64,000 nucleotides of DNA from UMGS2069 sp900557585 (GTDB taxonomy: Bacteria; Bacillota; Clostridia; Christensenellales; UBA1242): NCBI GenBank assembly GCA_902476355.1, contig CABSCS010000007.1, positions 1 to 64,000 of the forward strand. Reading direction: 5' to 3'. Within the stretch, counting starts at the first letter, position 1. The number at the start of each line of letters is the position of its first letter. The position numbers and the translations under genes are program-made. Below the pieces are notes generated by a model that had not been told where the DNA came from, made no database searches, and worked only from the letters and a program-made list of their open reading frames with translations. Shown in pieces: positions 22,321 to 30,333 of the stretch.

Positions 22321-23175
22321 ATGGAAATTATAGACGGAAAAACTATTGCACAGGAAATTAAGCAATCGGTTCAAAAAGAAGTTCAAAAAGAATTTATTGA
22401 TAAAGGCAAAAAAGTTCCAGTTCTTGCTTGCGTTATTGTAGAGGGGAATAAGGCAAGTGAAGTGTATGTTGCTTCAAAACAAAAGGCTTGCACTTTTTGC
22501 AACATGGAGTCGCGCGTTGTAAGGCTTCCAGAAGATGTTTCAGAAGAAAAATTGTTTGAGACATTGGATGAATTGAATGAAGACGAAGATGTTTCAGGAA
22601 TCCTGCTTCAACTTCCACTTCCAAATGGGCTTGACAGCGTGAAGGCAACAAATCGCATTTCGCCAAAGAAAGATGTTGACTGTTTGACATTTGAAAATCT
22701 TGGTGCGCTTTTTTCAGCAAAAAAAGTGATTGCACCTTGCACGGCAACTGGAATTATTAAAATGCTTAAACATGAAAACATTGAAATTTCTGGAAAGCGT
22801 GCGGTTGTAATTGGGCGCAGTTTGCTTGTTGGCAAAAGCGTTGCAAACCTTCTTGAACAAGAAAATGCAACAGTTACAATTTGCCACAGCAGAACCCAAA
22901 ATATGCAAGAAATTACAAAACAAGCCGACATTTTGGTTGTTGCGATTGGAAAGCCAAAATATGTGACCGAAGACTATGTGAAAGACGGCGCAGTTGTGAT
23001 TGATGTTGGCATAAACCGAACCGAAAACGGACTTGTTGGCGATGTTGATTTTGATGGTGTTAAGGACAAATGCAGTTTCATTTCGCCAGTTCCGGGTGGC
23101 GTTGGCCCACTTACGGTTGCATGCCTAATGGAAAACACACTTTTGCTTCATAAAGAAAGACACAAAGGAGAATGA
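22321..23175 (+). CDS. folD: methylenetetrahydrofolate dehydrogenase/cyclohydrolase
   Basis: A 284-residue bifunctional enzyme that interconverts 5,10-methylene- and 10-formyl-tetrahydrofolate with NADP. It carries YVASKQKAC (catalytic Lys of the YXXXK motif near residue 53), LLQLPLPNGLD, PKKDVDC, the NADP-binding VVIGRSLLVGKSVANLL and the C-terminal SPVPGGVGPLTVACLMENT. It heads the folD-thyA-folA operon, which supplies and recycles one-carbon units for thymidylate and purine synthesis. thyA begins one base past its stop. Confidence 0.96.
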   Translation: MEIIDGKTIAQEIKQSVQKEVQKEFIDKGKKVPVLACVIVEGNKASEVYVASKQKACTFCNMESRVVRLPEDVSEEKLFETLDELNEDEDVSGILLQLPLPNGLDSVKATNRISPKKDVDCLTFENLGALFSAKKVIAPCTATGIIKMLKHENIEISGKRAVVIGRSLLVGKSVANLLEQENATVTICHSRTQNMQEITKQADILVVAIGKPKYVTEDYVKDGAVVIDVGINRTENGLVGDVDFDGVKDKCSFISPVPGGVGPLTVACLMENTLLLHKERHKGE

Positions 23176-23176
23176 T

Positions 23177-24007
23177 ATGAGTTACGCAGATAAAGTTTTT
23201 GTAAAGAACATTAAAGATATTTTGAAATATGGTGTCACAGACAACGACCGCGAGGTTCGCCCTAAATGGCTTGACGGAACCCCTGCGCACACAATCAAAA
23301 AGTTTTGCATTGTGAACCGCTATGACCTTTCAAAGGAATTTCCAATTATCACCATTCGCAAAACCAACTATAAAAATTGCATTGATGAACTTCTTTGGAT
23401 TTGGCAAAAAAAGAGCAATAATATTCATGACCTTGCAAGCCATATTTGGGACAGTTGGGCAGACGAAAACGGAACAATTGGAAAGGCCTATGGCTATCAA
23501 CTTGGCGTTAAACACAAATATAAAGAAGGCATGTTTGATCAGGTTGACAGAGTGATTTTTGACCTTAAAAACAATCCAACTTCTCGCCGAATTATGACAA
23601 ACATTTATAATCATCATGATTTGAGCGAAATGGCACTTTATCCTTGTGCATATTCAATGACTTTTAACGTTACTGGCAACAAACTCAATGCAATTTTGAA
23701 CCAACGTTCACAAGACATGCTTACAGCAAACAACTGGAATGTTTGTCAATATGCTGTTTTGGTTCACATGCTTGCACAGGTTGCGGGGCTTGAAGTTGGT
23801 GAATTTGTTCATGTTATTGCCGACGCGCATATCTATGATCGTCACATTCCAATTGTGAAAGAGATTATCAAACAAAAACAATATAAAGCGCCAAAGTTTG
23901 AAATTGACAAAAACATTAAAGATTTCTATGATTTTAAAGTTGACAGTTTTAATTTTAAAGACTATAAATATAACACTAAAAAATATAAAATCGAAGTTGC
24001 GGTATAG
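23177..24007 (+). CDS. thyA: thymidylate synthase
   Basis: Converts dUMP to dTMP with methylene-tetrahydrofolate, producing dihydrofolate that the next gene reduces. The 276-residue protein carries the catalytic Cys157 in YPCAYS (most ThyA read PPCH), the phosphate-binding NQRSQD, and LTANNWNVCQYAVLVHMLAQ followed by HVIADAHIYDRH. The variation at the active-site Cys places it outside the E. coli-type group, closer to some phage or Clostridia forms. AAAGGAG precedes the ATG. Operon with folD and folA. Confidence 0.93.
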   Translation: MSYADKVFVKNIKDILKYGVTDNDREVRPKWLDGTPAHTIKKFCIVNRYDLSKEFPIITIRKTNYKNCIDELLWIWQKKSNNIHDLASHIWDSWADENGTIGKAYGYQLGVKHKYKEGMFDQVDRVIFDLKNNPTSRRIMTNIYNHHDLSEMALYPCAYSMTFNVTGNKLNAILNQRSQDMLTANNWNVCQYAVLVHMLAQVAGLEVGEFVHVIADAHIYDRHIPIVKEIIKQKQYKAPKFEIDKNIKDFYDFKVDSFNFKDYKYNTKKYKIEVAV

Positions 24008-24016
24008 GAGTAAAAT

Positions 24017-24517
24017 ATGAATTTTATTGTCGCAGTAAGTGCGGATTTTGCAATTGGAAAAGACAACAATTTGCTGTTTTCTCTTCCAAAAGACCTTGCA
24101 TATTTCAAAGAACACACATTAAACAAAGTTGTTGTAATGGGAGACAGAACCTATTTTTCTCTTCCAAGACGTCCACTTCCAAAGCGCACAACAATTGTGA
24201 TGACTTTTGATAAAAATTTTCATGAAGAGGGTGTGACAGCGGTTCATTCGCTTGAAGAACTTTCAACCGAACTTAAAAAATATGACAGCAACGATGTTTG
24301 GGTTTGCGGTGGCGCAAGCATTTATAACCTTTTGATGGACTATTGCGAATATGGATATATCACAAAAGTTCAAAAAATTGTAGAGGCAGACACCTATATC
24401 AATAACGTTGACAAAAAAGAAAATTGGGAACTTTTGAAAAAAGGTGAAATCCAGTCGGAAAATGGCCTTGAATATTCTTTTGATGTTTATGAAAATAAAG
24501 ATGTGAAAGAACTTTAA
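24017..24517 (+). CDS. folA: dihydrofolate reductase
   Basis: Reduces dihydrofolate with NADPH after the ThyA reaction. The 166-residue protein begins FIVAVSADFAIGKDNNLLFSLPKDLAYFK (substrate site; catalytic acid Asp in the PKDL helix), followed by VVMGDRTYFSLP (NADPH binding, usual MGRKTWESL) and VWVCGGASIYNLL. AGGAG precedes the ATG, 9 bp after thyA. The gene trio ends at the terminator at 24535. Confidence 0.92.
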   Translation: MNFIVAVSADFAIGKDNNLLFSLPKDLAYFKEHTLNKVVVMGDRTYFSLPRRPLPKRTTIVMTFDKNFHEEGVTAVHSLEELSTELKKYDSNDVWVCGGASIYNLLMDYCEYGYITKVQKIVEADTYINNVDKKENWELLKKGEIQSENGLEYSFDVYENKDVKEL

Positions 24518-24534
24518 TGTTTAGCGAAAAATAG

Positions 24535-24566
24535 AAAGAGAAATTGGAAAATTTCTCTTTTTTTTC
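24535..24566 (+). terminator. rho-independent terminator after folA
   Basis: AAAGAGAAATT (24535-24545) and AATTTCTCTTT (24550-24560) close a GGAA tetraloop, followed by T. Confidence 0.9.
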
Positions 24567-24575
24567 TTATATTGT

Positions 24576-24604
24576 TTGTGGGTTTGCGAATATTTATATA
24601 TAAT
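24576..24604 (+). promoter_or_regulatory. promoter of the guanylate kinase-like gene
   Basis: TTGTGG (24576-24581), 17 bp, TATAAT (24599-24604). Confidence 0.65.
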
Positions 24605-24625
24605 AGAAAAAAAGGAAGGAAAAAC

Positions 24626-25174
24626 ATGTCTGAACATAAAGTTATAATTTTGGTTGGCCCTGGTGGTGTTGGAAAAAGCACAATTTCACAATATTTGTGC
24701 TCGCATTTTCCAGATGAATTTCAAGAAACAGTTTCTTGCACAACAAGAGCAATCCGAAAAGGTGAAGTTGACGGCGTTCACTATCATTTCATAAGCGAAA
24801 GTGAGTTTGCAGAAAAAATCAAAAACAATGAGTTTTTGGAATATAATTTGTTTCCAAACGGAAACATGTATGGCACACTTTTTAGCGAGGTGGACAATAT
24901 TTTAAAAACCAAAAACTGCATTTTGGTTATCGACCCGTTCACCGCAATGGAAATGAAATCTAAAATGCCAAACAACAAAGTTGTTACAATTTTTCTTGAT
25001 ATTGATGATGATAGTTTAATCTCGCGTCTCAAAAAACGTGGCGATGATGAGGGGGCAATCATGCAAAGAATTTTGATTGCTCATGAAGAGAGAAACGCAA
25101 AGGGAAAGTGTGACTATGCCCTTATGGCAGACAATGTTGAAAAAACCGCAAATATCATTCATCTTCTTGTATAA
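24626..25174 (+). CDS. guanylate kinase-like protein
   Basis: A 182-residue P-loop kinase. The Walker A is GPGGVGKST (residues 10-18) and the GMP-binding part is SCTTRAIRKGEVDGVHYHFIS, as in guanylate kinase, which makes GDP from GMP. The lid region EYNLFPNGNMYGT is close to the canonical EHAxxxGNxYGT. It is somewhat divergent and short, so another gmk may exist elsewhere. The open frame back to 24572 is rejected because AAGGAAGG and the promoter fix ATG 24626. Single gene between two terminators. Confidence 0.82.
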   Translation: MSEHKVIILVGPGGVGKSTISQYLCSHFPDEFQETVSCTTRAIRKGEVDGVHYHFISESEFAEKIKNNEFLEYNLFPNGNMYGTLFSEVDNILKTKNCILVIDPFTAMEMKSKMPNNKVVTIFLDIDDDSLISRLKKRGDDEGAIMQRILIAHEERNAKGKCDYALMADNVEKTANIIHLLV

Positions 25175-25206
25175 AACATGTCAAATTTGTGTTAAAAATA
25201 CAAAAT

Positions 25207-25237
25207 AAGAACCACCAAATTTTGGTGGTTCTTTTTT
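25207..25237. terminator. bidirectional rho-independent terminator
   Basis: AAGAACCACCAAA pairs with TTGGTGGTTCTT and T and A runs flank; it separates the gmk-like gene from the convergent TetR gene. Confidence 0.9.
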
Positions 25238-25242
25238 ATCTA

Positions 25243-25791
25243 TTATCTGAAAAATTCTAGTCCGTTTAAAATGATTGTTTTAATGTTCTCACGAGTTTTT
25301 TCATCGTTTGGAATGTATCCCTTGATGATTTTTTTCGAATAATAAAGCGCTGTAACTCTTACATAGTCCCAAATCAAATATAACATGTCGTCTGAAAGAT
25401 TCTTTTTAAAAAGAGATTTTGCAGCAACCAATGTTTCTGCTGAATATGAGCAGTTGATTGGGCTTTTGATTGAATGAAGATATGAAGTGTAGAAAAGTGT
25501 TTCATTTTTGTTTTCAATGAAGCGGTCAAGACAAGAGTTGTAAATGAAAGTTGAATCATTTCCTCGCATGATAAGGTCTTTCAAAAATTGAAGATGTCCA
25601 TGACGAATTGTTTGTGCAATCTCATCAATAAGTTCTTGCATAGATTTAAAGTTTTCATAGATTGTGTGTGTTGAAATGTCACAAGCAGAGGCAACTGTTC
25701 TTGCAGAAATTGCATTGAAGCCTTTTTCTGCGCCAATTTGGAGAGTTGCTTCCAATATCTTTTCCCTTACATTTTCAAGTTTTCTGAACAT
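25243..25791 (-). CDS. TetR-family transcriptional regulator
   Basis: A 182-residue regulator. The N-terminal HTH (REKILEATLQIGAEKGFNAISARTVASACDISTHTIYENFKS, residues 9-50) is typical of TetR; the rest is a helical ligand and dimer domain with no match to a known ligand class. AAGGGGGAT precedes the ATG. Its target is not evident: the neighbours are a convergent kinase gene and a co-oriented hypothetical gene starting 1 kb away. Confidence 0.88.
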   Translation of the reverse strand: MFRKLENVREKILEATLQIGAEKGFNAISARTVASACDISTHTIYENFKSMQELIDEIAQTIRHGHLQFLKDLIMRGNDSTFIYNSCLDRFIENKNETLFYTSYLHSIKSPINCSYSAETLVAAKSLFKKNLSDDMLYLIWDYVRVTALYYSKKIIKGYIPNDEKTRENIKTIILNGLEFFR

Positions 25792-25912
25792 TTTAAATCC
25801 CCCTTATATGAAGTAGTATATTTATAAATAAAAAAAACACAAGCAATTTTCGCAAGTTTGTTGCAAATATCACTAGTGTTTTAAACTTTTGTTCAAAATT
25901 TACAAAAATATG

Positions 25913-26818
25913 TTATTTTTCTTGTTCTTCTTCGGCATCTTTTTTGATTTCGGCACAGGTTTTCATTTGACTTTGTGTGTCTTCAAAATCTGAAAGTGCG
26001 CTCAAAATGCGTTTGCAAAGTTCAATCTCATTTTTGTCAAGTTCTTCTTGCTCGTCAAATTTGGTTTTTTGTTTGTTTCTTGAAAAAAGATTTTTTATTG
26101 CTTGAAGATTTCTTGCACATTTAACTTGGCGGTTGAATTTTTTTGTCACATTTTTATAAAGCCCGTCAACTTTTGAAAGTTGCCCTTCAATATATTCTGC
26201 ATTTTCATATTCTTGTGTCATTGCTTTTTTGCTGAATTTGTAAAGATATTTGCGATATAGTGGAATGTTGTCATCTTTGTCAACATTGTTGTTTGTTGTG
26301 AGCATAATGCCAAGGTCTTCGGCAATAACGCCATAGCAAAAGTCAAGGGCAGAAATATCTTCCACAAGGTCGCAGAGTTGATGTTCGGTTGGAACTCTTT
26401 TTCCGTTATAGTCGCGGGTATAGTTGCTTTTTGAAAAATTTATTTTTGTTGTTGCTGCAAAAATACTGTTTGCAACTGCACCATATACCATGTCTGGGTC
26501 ATTGCTTGTTGGGCTGTTGAAAAAATCTTCATCATAGTAGATATCACGACCCTTGAAAAGCGCCATTGCTGCTTCCATGCGGTTTTTCATGATTAGGGTA
26601 TATTCATCGTCTTCATAGTTTTTTTCAACGGCAGAAAGAAACTCTTTAATGCTAATGCGGTTGATTGGCTTGTCAAAAGATTCGGCCTCATCAAGTGCAA
26701 CAAGGCAAAGATATGCATCAAAGGCGTCACGTCTGAAAGAAAGCAAAGTTCTTTGTTCTTTTTCGGTTAAATTTCTTCTTCTGCAAAAAGTTTTCATTTC
26801 AACAATATTATAAAACAT
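25913..26818 (-). CDS. hypothetical charged helical protein, 301 residues
   Basis: Soluble, largely helical, no signal peptide or membrane segment. The N-terminus contains CRRRNLTEKEQRTLLSFRRDAF; the C-terminus is Lys/Glu-rich and probably coiled coil (about 225-301, ending KKDAEEEQEK). No family or catalytic motif recognised. GGAGAAGAA precedes the ATG. Its 5' leader and promoter are nearly the same as those of the 418-residue gene at 28962-30218, so the two are probably expressed together. Confidence 0.75.
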   Translation of the reverse strand: MFYNIVEMKTFCRRRNLTEKEQRTLLSFRRDAFDAYLCLVALDEAESFDKPINRISIKEFLSAVEKNYEDDEYTLIMKNRMEAAMALFKGRDIYYDEDFFNSPTSNDPDMVYGAVANSIFAATTKINFSKSNYTRDYNGKRVPTEHQLCDLVEDISALDFCYGVIAEDLGIMLTTNNNVDKDDNIPLYRKYLYKFSKKAMTQEYENAEYIEGQLSKVDGLYKNVTKKFNRQVKCARNLQAIKNLFSRNKQKTKFDEQEELDKNEIELCKRILSALSDFEDTQSQMKTCAEIKKDAEEEQEK

Positions 26819-26839
26819 ATTTCTTCTCCATATATATCC

Positions 26840-26868
26840 ATTTTACACCAAAACATGCTTGTTTTCAA
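26840..26868 (-). promoter_or_regulatory. promoter of the 301-residue hypothetical gene
   Basis: On the minus strand TTGAAA (26868-26863), 17 bp, TAAAAT (26845-26840). AAAACA-AGCA-TGTTTT forms an inverted repeat between the boxes. The leader that follows, ATATATATGGAGAAGAAA, is shared with the gene starting at 30218. Confidence 0.65.
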
Positions 26869-27047
26869 GATGCAAAACCGATTTTATTGCATATGTTTGC
26901 ATGTTTGCGGTTTTTGTAGCATTTTTGCTTGCTTTTGATATTGAAATGGTGCATTTTTCGCAAAATCATGGTAAAATTGATGAAAAAATTGTGTAAAAAT
27001 TGATGAATATTTGTTGTTTTTTAGTCTGTTGGTTTTGTTAAATCTGC

Positions 27048-27076
27048 TTTACAATAAACCTGAAATTTGATATAAT
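27048..27076 (+). promoter_or_regulatory. promoter of ndk
   Basis: TTTACA (27048-27053), 17 bp, extended TGA plus TATAAT (27071-27076). Confidence 0.75.
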
Positions 27077-27106
27077 GTTTACAGTTTAAAAATCAAGGAG
27101 AAAACT

Positions 27107-27535
27107 ATGAAACAAACATCTTATGTAATGGTGAAACCAGGCTTTGCAAACAACGATAAAGTTGTTGCTGAAGTGAAGAAAAGACTCAAAGAAAATGGAA
27201 TTTCAATTTTGGAAGAAGGCTTCATTCGCTATGATGAAGCACACGCAAAAAGACACTATCATGAACATGTTGGCAAATCTTTCTATCCAGGACTTGAAGC
27301 ATATATCACAAGCGATAAAGCCTATGGAATGAAGGTTGAAGGCGAAGATGCAATTGCACGCATTCGTGCTCTTGCTGGTTCAACAAAAAATCCAGAGCCA
27401 GGAACAATCAGATATGACATTCCTGAAATGCTTGGAATTGAAAGAAGAATCACTGAAAATGTTGTCCATTCATCTGACAGTGAAGAAGCAGCAAAACTTG
27501 AACTTGCAATCTTCAAGGAACTTCTTAAAAAATAG
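27107..27535 (+). CDS. ndk: nucleoside-diphosphate kinase
   Basis: Transfers the gamma phosphate from ATP to nucleoside diphosphates through a phospho-His. The 142 residues include the start YVMVKPGFANN (KPDG-like), the GTIRYD strand and the active-site NVVHSSDSEEAA with the catalytic His at residue ~122 (consensus NXXHXSDS). Two insertions relative to the usual sequence, for example around RHYHEHVGKSFYPGLEAY, still keep the H-GKXFY pattern. AAGGAG precedes the ATG. Monocistronic. Confidence 0.93.
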   Translation: MKQTSYVMVKPGFANNDKVVAEVKKRLKENGISILEEGFIRYDEAHAKRHYHEHVGKSFYPGLEAYITSDKAYGMKVEGEDAIARIRALAGSTKNPEPGTIRYDIPEMLGIERRITENVVHSSDSEEAAKLELAIFKELLKK

Positions 27536-27540
27536 TTTTC

Positions 27541-27569
27541 GAAAGTTGCCATTTTGGGCAACTTTTTTT
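27541..27569 (+). terminator. rho-independent terminator after ndk
   Basis: AAAGTTGCC and GGCAACTTT close a six-base loop, then T. Confidence 0.9.
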
Positions 27570-27661
27570 ATGCATAAAAAATCAGAAAAAACGCAAAAAA
27601 ATCAAATTTGCCCTTAAATTTTGTGCAAAACAACAGAATTTTTTGATTTTGCAATAAAATA

Positions 27662-27690
27662 TTGTGTTTTTGAAATTTGTTTGCTATAAT
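27662..27690 (+). promoter_or_regulatory. promoter of the phosphopantetheinyl transferase gene
   Basis: TTGTGT (27662-27667), 17 bp, extended TGC plus TATAAT (27685-27690). Confidence 0.7.
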
Positions 27691-27742
27691 ATATCAATAT
27701 TGAAGCGAAAAAAAGCAAAAATAATTGTGGAGGAAGAAAAAA

Positions 27743-28339
27743 ATGATATATGTTGTGAAAAATTTTAATAAAATCAGCGAGAAGAGAATTGAAACTTTAT
27801 ATGACAAACTTCCTCGAAGCATTAAAAAGAAAGCAAATGCAAGAAAAGGAACACCGGCTTTTCGTCCAACAGTGATGGAATATTATGTTGTAAAGCAACA
27901 ACTTGACCTTGAAGATGGAACTGATTTTTCATATAACAAAAATGGAAAACCAAGTGTTAAAGGCAAAAAATATTTTTCAATTGCACACGATGATGATGTT
28001 TTGGCTGTTGCAGTTTCAATCTATGAAATTGGTGTTGACGTTAGAAAGAAAATAAAGTTCACACAAAAACTTGCAAAAGAAATTTGCAACAAAGAAGAGT
28101 TTGAACAAGTGATGAACGCAGAAGACCAAGCACTTGAACTTACAAAAATTTGGACAAAAAAAGAAAGTTTTGTAAAAATGAAAGGTGCAAGCATTGCACA
28201 GTTCGACATTAAAACCATTCTTGAAAATGCAAAAGACTGCATGTTCAATTTCAAGTTCGAGGATGACAGTGTTGTTTGCGAATGCATCAACCACGAATCA
28301 ACTGAAAAAAGACCAAGAAAAACTGCTGTGAAAAAATAG
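27743..28339 (+). CDS. 4'-phosphopantetheinyl transferase (Sfp-like)
   Basis: A 198-residue enzyme that moves phosphopantetheine from CoA to a carrier-protein Ser. It shows the three family blocks: FSIAHDDDVLAVAVS (residues ~79-93), IGVDVRKK (Mg-binding Asp near 98; the usual GVDVE is GVDVR) and WTKKESFVKMKG (WXXKEXXXK, near 136-147). The Lys/Arg-rich tail is not conserved in the family. The ATG at 27743 follows GGAGGAAG. The carrier protein is not in the window; fatty-acid ACP is the likely target, since no NRPS or PKS genes are seen. Confidence 0.88.
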   Translation: MIYVVKNFNKISEKRIETLYDKLPRSIKKKANARKGTPAFRPTVMEYYVVKQQLDLEDGTDFSYNKNGKPSVKGKKYFSIAHDDDVLAVAVSIYEIGVDVRKKIKFTQKLAKEICNKEEFEQVMNAEDQALELTKIWTKKESFVKMKGASIAQFDIKTILENAKDCMFNFKFEDDSVVCECINHESTEKRPRKTAVKK

Positions 28340-28340
28340 A

Positions 28341-28372
28341 AAAGTCCACACCAAATTTGGTGTGGTTTTTTG
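28341..28372 (+). terminator. rho-independent terminator
   Basis: CCACACCAAATTTGGTGTGG (28346-28365) is a perfect palindrome followed by T. Confidence 0.9.
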
Positions 28373-28415
28373 TTGCTTTTTTCAAGAAAAATCATATGTT
28401 TTTTAAGGGTGCATA

Positions 28416-28444
28416 TTGACTTTGACCCTCTGCTATGTTATCAT
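28416..28444 (+). promoter_or_regulatory. promoter of the 138-residue hypothetical gene
   Basis: TTGACT (28416-28421), 17 bp, extended TGT plus TATCAT (28439-28444). Confidence 0.7.
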
Positions 28445-28474
28445 GATTATAACAATATTTGTGGGGGAAAAATA

Positions 28475-28891
28475 ATGAAAAATTGTATCAGTATTGATGA
28501 TTTGTTTGTCGCCGATGTGAAATATTGCATCGACCGCAGAGAAGCATATCCAGGAGAGGAAAAGGGCATGGCTGTTGGCGACCTTATTGAAAAAAATGCA
28601 ATTGTTTTGCGTTTTAACGACAGATATATTCCTTTCTATCTGATTTCAAATGAAAGCGACTTTGACAAGATTCTTCAATATTCAGCAAATGGAAATGTTG
28701 AAAGATGTGGCAAACGCGCAATGGCAGAGTTTCCTGCCGAAATTGGCGACAACTATGTTGTGAATGTTGGCGCTTTGCTTTTAGAGGGTGACCACACCTA
28801 TGTTGGCTATGAAGACATTAAAGCCATCGACGACGAGTGGGGAAAACTTGTTGGCGAAGAAGACTATTCTGTTGTCCAATATGAACTTTAA
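28475..28891 (+). CDS. hypothetical acidic protein, 138 residues
   Basis: A soluble acidic protein without recognised family. It is beta-rich in the middle (AIVLRFNDRYIPFYLIS; NYVVNVGALLLEGDHTYVGYEDI) and ends EEDYSVVQYEL. The open frame continues back to 28370 but a strong promoter lies inside that stretch, so ATG 28475 after GTGGGGG is chosen. It has its own promoter and terminator. Confidence 0.75.
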   Translation: MKNCISIDDLFVADVKYCIDRREAYPGEEKGMAVGDLIEKNAIVLRFNDRYIPFYLISNESDFDKILQYSANGNVERCGKRAMAEFPAEIGDNYVVNVGALLLEGDHTYVGYEDIKAIDDEWGKLVGEEDYSVVQYEL

Positions 28892-28901
28892 TTTGCAAAG
28901 A

Positions 28902-28931
28902 AAAATACAGGTTTGTTGACCTGTATTTTTT
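28902..28931 (+). terminator. rho-independent terminator
   Basis: AAATACAGGT and ACCTGTATTT pair around TTGTTG, then T. Confidence 0.88.
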
Positions 28932-28961
28932 TATGCGTATTTTCGGTTTTTAATTTGATTT

Positions 28962-30218
28962 TTATGGCTTTTTAAAGTTTGTTTTTGAAAGGCTTTTTCC
29001 ATTTTCAAGCCCTCTTCCACACAAAGTTTGATACATTGAAACAGTTCCATTTCTCATTTGTGCTTGGGCAGACATTGGAACTTTGAGCATTGAAGCAGAA
29101 TAAACATCTCTGTTTGATTGCATCAAAGCGTCCGGAACTGGTTTTTTTCCGTTTGAAAGTTCACGCTCTTTTTCTGCATTATAGAATGTTGCAAGCGCAA
29201 GTGCTTCATCTGGTTTTTCACAATTGTTTGCGCATTCACGGATATAGGCAAGCGCTGTGTTTCTTGCGTCAATTTCGTCTGGTTCTGAAAGATAGTCTGC
29301 AAAAGATTTGCTTGCGTTTGGATGAATAAGTGATGCCTTCAAAAGGCGTTCAGCCTCGGTTCTTGGTTGTTTGTCAAAATTCATGAACTGAACACGGTGT
29401 TGTGCTTCGTGAATGATTGTTGAAAGGATTTTATATGGAAGGGCAGTGTTGCCTTCTTCATACATTGCGTCCATTGCTGAAAGCAGGTGAGAGTTCAAAT
29501 AGATTGTTCCTTTTGCTGGGACATATTCGCCAAAACAAACAGATTTTGAGTCATGTGGCAAGTTCACAAGTTCAACGGCACAAGGAGCAACTCCGTTTGC
29601 AAGAAGAAAGTTGTTTGCAACTGCTTGGAACAAAACTTGTTTTTGACGGTCTGAAAGTGAATAGAAAACATTTGGCTTGAACATTGAAACAAGTTGATTT
29701 CTTGAAAGGTTGTCAAGGCTTCTTGTGTCAAGAACTGGCTTTTTTGTTGCAGTGAAACTGCTGTCTTTGAACTTTTCAAACGACCAATCAGCATAGTTCT
29801 TGGCTTTGTTTTCAATGATTTGAGTTTCAACTGTTTTTTTGGTGTTTGATTGCTCGGTTGGTTTTGTGTCTGAACCAGCGCCACTAGTTTGCTTGTTATT
29901 GTCTTCTTTTCTTTCAATTTCTTCTTTGATTTGTTCAATCATTTCAAGCAAAACTTCATCTTGCGAAAGGTTATAAAGTTTCATTAAAAGGGCAAGAAGT
30001 CTTGATTTGTCGCTTTTTGACAACTTTGCATAGCGCTCTGCGTCAAAATTGCGGTGCGTGAAATCAATTCCTGAAAGGTCTTTGATTTTGCTTTTAAGAG
30101 AACTTATGTCGCGTTCTTCTTGAAGTTCAAGAACAGGAACTGGGATTGATGATCTGTATCTGTTCAAATATACAAAATATGATGAAACAAAATTTGATTT
30201 ATTTTCATTATTTGCCAT
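28962..30218 (-). CDS. putative zinc metallopeptidase-like protein, 418 residues
   Basis: Soluble protein with two parts. Residues 1-110 are charged and helical; 110-135 are a low-complexity linker. The C-terminal part holds STIIHEAQHRVQF, an HEXXH zinc motif (His270, Glu271, His274), followed ~40 residues later by SEPDEIDARN, where Glu312 or Glu315 could be the third ligand as in gluzincins. There is no signal peptide, so it would act inside the cell. No known family is recognised and substrate is unknown. GGAGAAGAA precedes the ATG. Promoter and leader resemble those of the 301-residue gene. Confidence 0.75.
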   Translation of the reverse strand: MANNENKSNFVSSYFVYLNRYRSSIPVPVLELQEERDISSLKSKIKDLSGIDFTHRNFDAERYAKLSKSDKSRLLALLMKLYNLSQDEVLLEMIEQIKEEIERKEDNNKQTSGAGSDTKPTEQSNTKKTVETQIIENKAKNYADWSFEKFKDSSFTATKKPVLDTRSLDNLSRNQLVSMFKPNVFYSLSDRQKQVLFQAVANNFLLANGVAPCAVELVNLPHDSKSVCFGEYVPAKGTIYLNSHLLSAMDAMYEEGNTALPYKILSTIIHEAQHRVQFMNFDKQPRTEAERLLKASLIHPNASKSFADYLSEPDEIDARNTALAYIRECANNCEKPDEALALATFYNAEKERELSNGKKPVPDALMQSNRDVYSASMLKVPMSAQAQMRNGTVSMYQTLCGRGLENGKSLSKTNFKKP

Positions 30219-30239
30219 TTTTCTTCTCCATATATATTC

Positions 30240-30267
30240 ATTATATCACATTTTTGTGATTTTTCAA
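30240..30267 (-). promoter_or_regulatory. promoter of the 418-residue gene with a palindrome in the spacer
   Basis: On the minus strand TTGAAA (30267-30262), 16 bp, TATAAT (30245-30240). The spacer holds ATCACA-TTTT-TGTGAT (30245-30260), a perfect inverted repeat overlapping the -10. Confidence 0.65.
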
Positions 30268-30286
30268 GAGATATTTGCGTTTTTAA

Positions 30287-30315
30287 TTGACAGCATAAAT
30301 GCGTGTTGTCATAAT
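30287..30315 (+). promoter_or_regulatory. promoter of the 117-residue membrane protein
   Basis: TTGACA (30287-30292), 17 bp, extended TGT plus CATAAT (30310-30315); divergent from the previous promoter. Confidence 0.7.
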
Positions 30316-30333
30316 AAAAACAAGGAGAAAATT

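Noticed and set aside
22123..22386. 87-residue minus-strand frame across the folD start
   Set aside because: It overlaps the folD promoter and N-terminus and shows no gene-like features.
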